Shown: piece by piece, positions 60,560 through 64,000 of the stretch
Layout of the letters: every line of letters starts with the position of its first letter
How positions within the stretch are numbered: position 1 is the stretch's first letter
NCBI GenBank assembly: GCA_027486655.1
Contig: JAIXOR010000051.1
Location: 62,001-126,000, forward strand
Length of the DNA stretch: 64,000 nt
DNA from: Verrucomicrobiaceae bacterium
GTDB lineage: Bacteria > Verrucomicrobiota > Verrucomicrobiia > Verrucomicrobiales > Akkermansiaceae
Reading direction: 5' to 3'
The notes under the pieces: generated by a model
What the model was told of the DNA's origin: nothing
Seen by the model: only the letters and a program-made list of their open reading frames with translations
Database searches by the model: none
Translations under genes and position numbers: made by a program

Positions 60560-61086
60560 GGCCTCGGGAGATGCAGGGATTTCTGGATGCAGCCCAGGAG
60601 CGAGAGGTGTGCGTGTTTCAGGATCTTGTAGACCGCCATTTCTGTGACTTCGCGGGATCTCGCGATCTCTCCCACCGAACGATCCTCTTGGTATCGCTGG
60701 TGAAGCGTGAGTCGCTGATGGTCGGTCAGCGACTTCATGCACTCGTGCAGTGCCTCGCGTCTGGAATCCTGTTGTTCGGCGTGCGGCAGCGCCTCTTTGG
60801 AGAGGGCTTCGAGGGTTTCCTCATCAAGCGGCAGCGGTTTGCGCTGCTGCGCACGCCACCATTCGAGGGCCACCAATCGCGCAAACCCCAAACCCCACGC
60901 CACAAAAGGCCGTCCATCGTCATAGGTGCCGAACTTTTTCCACAAGCGGCCGGCCAGGTCCTGGAGCAGGTCGTCCGCGGCATGCAGGTCATGCGTGATC
61001 GCAACAAAGTAACCCTGAAACGCAGCTTGGTTTGCGACAAACAGGCGAGTGAATGCGAGTTGGGGTTCAGCGGGAGGTTCGGACAC
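60556..61086 (-). CDS. ECF RNA polymerase sigma factor (Rhodopirellula/Verrucomicrobium type)
   Basis: The 176-residue ECF sigma factor has region 2 'AFTRLFVANQAAFQGYFVAITHDLHAADDLLQDLAGRLWKKF' and 'PFVAWGLGFARLVALEWWRAQQRK'. Region 4 is 'CMKSLTDHQRLTLHQRYQEDRSVGEIARSREVTEMAVYKILKHAHLSLLGCI'. The wording matches the PVC-specific group (TIGR02989-like). It heads a five-gene operon with 4-base overlaps: anti-sigma-like protein, two sulfatases, YHYH-PEBP protein. It probably transcribes its own operon. The 61087-61267 spacer is divergent with a lipoprotein gene and would hold the promoter; I cannot identify the boxes. Confidence 0.9.
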   Translation of the reverse strand: MSEPPAEPQLAFTRLFVANQAAFQGYFVAITHDLHAADDLLQDLAGRLWKKFGTYDDGRPFVAWGLGFARLVALEWWRAQQRKPLPLDEETLEALSKEALPHAEQQDSRREALHECMKSLTDHQRLTLHQRYQEDRSVGEIARSREVTEMAVYKILKHAHLSLLGCIQKSLHLPRP

Positions 61087-61267
61087 GGGTTACACCGGGT
61101 ATTGTCGCCAGGAATGGGAAACTAAACCTCCGGGAGGCAAAAATGTTCCTGCAAACCCCGGCAACACGGCGGTGATGATTTTTTGTCTGTCCCCATGTGT
61201 GCATTGGCCATCAGGATTCAAGATTCGGATGGCCGCGGCGCGGCGGGTCTGCGATACTCGGGCCACA

Positions 61268-62101
61268 ATGTGGCGCTGGCTTTTTTCTCTGGTGGCGACG
61301 GTGGTTCTTGCCGGCTGTGGCGGGCGGGAGCGGCCCCGTGTGCCCGATGGGGAAGCCGCGGGCTCGGCGGAGAGCACGTCGCCACCGCATCATGAGGCGG
61401 CGGGCTCCGGGCGAAGGTTGTCGAGCGCTGCGGAATCGTCGCTGGAAAAGGCGAAGACGCTTCCGGAGGGAGTCGAGCGGAACCAGCGGCTGGCGGAAAT
61501 CGCGTGGAATGCTGTGGAAGGGAATCCGGAGATGGCGAGGCGCGCGCTTGAAATGCTGCCCGCGGAACATCCGGAGCGAATCCTGGTGATCCAGCACCTG
61601 GCGATGAGACAAGCCGAGAGCGATCCGGACAAGGCCTTGGCCAGCGCACTGGACCTGTCATCGGAATCTGAGCGATCGGCGGCGGTTGGGAGAATCGCGG
61701 TGGTGATTTCTGAAAACGATCCCGTGAGGGCGGCTGGCCTGCTCTCTGATCACGGAACAGCGGGCCGGGATCTGGATGTATCGCTTGTGCAGGTGATCCG
61801 CCGCTGGGCGGGAAAGGATCCGGCGGCAGCAGCGGCATGGACCTCGTCCTTTCCGGCGGGGGAGTTCCGCAAGGCGAGCTGGGACGCGGTTTTCACCCCA
61901 TGGCTTGCGGGGGATCCGTCAGCGGCTTTGGGGTGGTTTTCCAAAATCGACGACCCGGACCTGCGAGGAGAAGCGTTGCGCAGCCTTGCGGCGGCCCTGC
62001 GTGCGGCTACGGATGAAGTCCGGGCCGGGCAACTGGCCAAGGCCAGCCCGTCGATTCGAAGTGAAATCGAAGCCGCCCTGAGGATCACGGAGGAGCCGTA
62101 A
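61268..62101 (+). CDS. Hypothetical helical-repeat lipoprotein
   Basis: The 277-residue protein starts 'MWRWLFSLVATVVLAGCGG' (lipobox LAGC, Cys 17), which decides for the ATG at 61268 over upstream starts. The mature protein is alpha-helical with degenerate repeats of about 30 residues ('DPDKALASALDLSSESERSAAVGRIAVVISENDPVRAAGLL', 'WAGKDPAAAAAWTSSFPAGEFRKASWDAVFTPWLAGDPSAALGWF'). This resembles the HEAT/TPR-like lipoproteins common in Verrucomicrobia. It converges with the SPF-repeat gene. Confidence 0.75.
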   Translation: MWRWLFSLVATVVLAGCGGRERPRVPDGEAAGSAESTSPPHHEAAGSGRRLSSAAESSLEKAKTLPEGVERNQRLAEIAWNAVEGNPEMARRALEMLPAEHPERILVIQHLAMRQAESDPDKALASALDLSSESERSAAVGRIAVVISENDPVRAAGLLSDHGTAGRDLDVSLVQVIRRWAGKDPAAAAAWTSSFPAGEFRKASWDAVFTPWLAGDPSAALGWFSKIDDPDLRGEALRSLAAALRAATDEVRAGQLAKASPSIRSEIEAALRITEEP

Positions 62102-62106
62102 ATCGC

Positions 62107-63159
62107 TCAACCCAAGCGATTGAGTTCGCGGGCCACGATCATGAGAGTCTCGCGGACCCCCGGTGCGAATCCGCCATCGGTCTGAACGGCGAGCAGTACG
62201 CCCCCTTCGCGGATGAATTCGAGGGGTACGGATCCGGCGTAGAGTTTGAGGTTTCCGCTGCCAAATCCGAGATTGGGGAGCAGAGTCTTGATGGCCTCGA
62301 TGGTGGCCATTTCGTTGGGGCCCACGCGGGCGATGTTTTTCATTCCGGGCAGGGCCCGGGAGCGCTGGAGGATTTCCTCGCCGCTCATTTCGCGATCCAC
62401 GCCGAAGATGGCGCGAAGCTCGAGCTGACGGATCGATGAGGAATCCGAATGCCCCTCGTCATAACTGGAAACCGGCGTGGAAGGTGTCACCGGGGCGGCG
62501 ACCGCTTGCTGGACCGGAGCGGCTTGTGGCACGGGCACCGCTTGGGGAGCCGGAGCGAATGCGGAAGGCACTTGGGCAGGGGCGACGGGCTGCGCCTCCA
62601 CGACCGGGGCCGGAGCGGCAGGTGCCACCGCAACCTGCGGCGCGGGAGCAGGGGCCGGAGGAGCGGCCGGAGGTTCCTGCCACTGGGTGAATGCGGCGAT
62701 GGCCGCCTGCGTGGCTGGCGATGCAGCCTTCGCTGCCTCGGCCACGGCAAATGGCGAGGCGGGCACGGCCTGCGGCGCAGCGGCAAATGGAGAAACCGGA
62801 GCCGCCTGGGCCTCAACGGAAAAGGGCGAGGCAGGAACCGCAGCCTGCACTTCAAAGGGGCTGGCGGGAATCGCACGTGCCGGAGCTTCAAATCCGAATC
62901 CCTCGCTCGGTTCGGCAACCTGGAAGGGCGAATCCACCTTGCGTTTCTCCGGCAGCCTCACCGGCCTGCCAAACTCGCCGGCGCGCGCCTCGCCGTCATC
63001 CACCACCATGAATGGCGATTCCGCACGCCCCACCGCGGTGAACGGACTGGGGGCGCTTGCCGGCTCCACCGACGGCTCGTTCACCACGGCAAACGGCGAG
63101 TCGGCGCGGGTGCCCGGTTGGCTGGGGAAACTGTCGAAAATACCTCGGTTCGTGCTCAT
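62107..63159 (-). CDS. Protein with eight SPF motifs and a C-terminal roadblock-like domain
   Basis: In this 350-residue cytosolic-looking protein, the N-terminal 145 residues carry eight S-P-F tripeptides (at 21, 38, 48, 77, 100, 111, 123, 135), most followed by a V/A pair as in 'SPFAVV' or 'SPFEV'. A Pro/Ala/Gln linker spans about 150-235. The C-terminal ~100 residues ('LELRAIFGVDREMSGEEILQRSRALPG' to 'GVLLAVQTDGGFAPGVRETLMIVARELNRL') resemble a roadblock/LC7-type fold, though this is tentative. The SPF array looks like multiple docking peptides. No signal peptide. Confidence 0.72.
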   Translation of the reverse strand: MSTNRGIFDSFPSQPGTRADSPFAVVNEPSVEPASAPSPFTAVGRAESPFMVVDDGEARAGEFGRPVRLPEKRKVDSPFQVAEPSEGFGFEAPARAIPASPFEVQAAVPASPFSVEAQAAPVSPFAAAPQAVPASPFAVAEAAKAASPATQAAIAAFTQWQEPPAAPPAPAPAPQVAVAPAAPAPVVEAQPVAPAQVPSAFAPAPQAVPVPQAAPVQQAVAAPVTPSTPVSSYDEGHSDSSSIRQLELRAIFGVDREMSGEEILQRSRALPGMKNIARVGPNEMATIEAIKTLLPNLGFGSGNLKLYAGSVPLEFIREGGVLLAVQTDGGFAPGVRETLMIVARELNRLG

Positions 63160-63258
63160 TTGGGGGCGGTCGTTTTGAAGATGCAGGCGAGATTCCTCGC
63201 GTCCACATGCGCAAAGAATATCAATTGGTTCGGAAAGTCGAGCTTGTCAGGAAAATTT

Positions 63259-63816
63259 TCACCCCTGCCCGTTCTGGCCGAGCAGACGCTTGAGACGGTT
63301 TTTCATCGACACCTTGGCCACAGGCGCGAGGCGGTCCACGAAGAGCACGCCATTGAGGTGATCGATCTCGTGCTGCAAGGCGCGTGCCAGAAGCCCGTCG
63401 GTCTCGATCTCCAGCACCGAGCCATCCAGTTGAGGCAGGGTGGCCCGCACGGCAGCCGGGCGCCGCACCTCCGCTCGGATGCCGCGGATGCTCAGGCAGC
63501 CCTCCGTGCCGGACTCTTTCTCCTCGCTGTAGGCCAGCTCCGGATTGATGAACACCAGCGGCATGATGGATTCCAGATCCGCGTCCTCACCGTTTACCTT
63601 GAGAAAGGAAATGCATTCCGGATCATGCGAGACATCGATCACGGCAAGCCGGAGATCCACCCCCACCTGGGGAGCGGCGAGGCCCACGCCGTTGGCATCC
63701 ACCATGGTCTCGAGCATGTCCGCCACCAATTGGACGATTTGGTCGTCCACCTCGGTGACGTTGCGGCATTTCTGGCGGAGGACCGGGTGGCCGTATTGAA
63801 CGATGTCGAGGATCAT
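63259..63816 (-). CDS. def: Peptide deformylase
   Basis: The 185-residue protein removes the formyl group from nascent N-termini. All three motifs are present: 'GVGLAAPQVG' (residues 43-52), 'EGCLSIRG' (C107 metal ligand) and 'QHEIDHLNG' (H149, E150, H153). The start 'MILDIVQYGHPVLRQKC' is the canonical PDF N-terminus. The iron- or zinc-dependent enzyme is cytosolic and usually essential. fmt is not adjacent within this window. Confidence 0.97.
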   Translation of the reverse strand: MILDIVQYGHPVLRQKCRNVTEVDDQIVQLVADMLETMVDANGVGLAAPQVGVDLRLAVIDVSHDPECISFLKVNGEDADLESIMPLVFINPELAYSEEKESGTEGCLSIRGIRAEVRRPAAVRATLPQLDGSVLEIETDGLLARALQHEIDHLNGVLFVDRLAPVAKVSMKNRLKRLLGQNGQG

Positions 63817-63923
63817 GGTGGAAATTCGGAGGTTCTCTTAGACACGCCCGGATGAAAGGTCAAACCCAGTGAATGAGAGGATTCGCGGGGTGCAATCCCG
63901 GGGAAAGCGGCTTACATTCCATC

Positions 63924-64000
63924 GTGAAACCATCGCTGCTGCAAAATCCGGTCTTCGCCATGGCGGCGGAGCAGTTTGATCAGGTCGCGGATTTCCTCGA
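63924..64000 (+). CDS. Probable Glu/Leu/Phe/Val dehydrogenase, N-terminal start only
   Basis: A GTG at 63924 opens 'KPSLLQNPVFAMAAEQFDQVADFL' up to the window edge. The 'NPVFAMA.EQFD.VADFL' pattern resembles the N-terminus of bacterial glutamate/leucine dehydrogenase-type proteins. Only about 25 residues are visible, so the call is tentative. Confidence 0.5.
   Translation, partial: MKPSLLQNPVFAMAAEQFDQVADFL

Noticed and set aside
1-64000. CRISPR arrays, rRNA, tRNA, prophage or insertion-sequence ends
   Set aside because: Looked for short regular repeats, rRNA and tRNA signatures and transposase/integrase motifs; none could be supported.

Overview
The window is a G+C-rich bacterial chromosome segment. 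Its gene content points to the Verrucomicrobia (Luteolibacter/Verrucomicrobiaceae-like), an assignment inferred from family content and not from an rRNA. The pointers are Tat-exported Gfo/Idh/MocA proteins, ThuA, DUF6807 and DUF1080 domains, formylglycine sulfatases, a Rhodopirellula/Verrucomicrobium-type ECF sigma factor, very large secreted NHL/Ig-like proteins, and many lipoproteins and signal peptides. No rRNA, tRNA, CRISPR array, transposase or integrase was seen.

Layout. 0-5.3 kb: the N-terminal part of a secreted lamin-tail/Ig-like protein, then a GbsR/MarR regulator with two matching 18-bp palindromes and a short operon (membrane protein, DCC/DUF393 protein, TIGR01777 epimerase), then a 3D-domain lipoprotein. 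5.3-17.6 kb: carbohydrate and sugar-nucleotide genes: DUF6807, GH127 arabinofuranosidase, mannose-1-phosphate guanylyltransferase, RmlD-like reductase, Gfo/Idh/MocA oxidoreductase, PQQ-type sugar dehydrogenase, a BNR-4 propeller with ulvan-lyase-like catalytic residues, and an EEP lipoprotein. 17.6-21.5 kb: a decayed accessory island with a Fic C-terminal remnant, a broken SIR2 defence-type gene and a NYN nuclease gene lying between two copies of the 3' end of the adjacent SNF2 helicase gene.

21.5-37.5 kb: mostly housekeeping and signalling: SNF2 helicase, RseP, a Gfo/Idh-ThuA pair, STAS plus SpoIIE phosphatase, PhoH, PanD, a cobalamin riboswitch with a BtuB-like receptor, and a YgiQ radical SAM protein. 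37.7-49.8 kb: a surface-protein and signalling block with a delta-60/choice-of-anchor protein, a secreted two-repeat protein, a 2071-residue NHL/Ig protein, an FHA-LuxR regulator and a Ser/Thr kinase fused to a DUF1080 domain. Nearly the same palindrome lies upstream of both large surface-protein genes.

50-64 kb: GH20 hexosaminidase, a proline/alanine-rich membrane protein with a strong terminator, DprA, a thioesterase, and a five-gene minus-strand operon in which each gene overlaps the next by 4 bases: ECF sigma factor, membrane anti-sigma-like protein, two sulfatases and a YHYH-PEBP protein whose 3' end is frameshifted. The window closes with a lipoprotein, a protein with eight SPF motifs, peptide deformylase and the start of a probable Glu/Leu/Phe/Val dehydrogenase.

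The strongest candidates for something undescribed are the translationally coupled sigma/anti-sigma/sulfatase/YHYH-PEBP operon, the kinase/FHA-LuxR/surface-protein block with its shared palindrome, and the helicase-3'-end duplication flanking the NYN gene.
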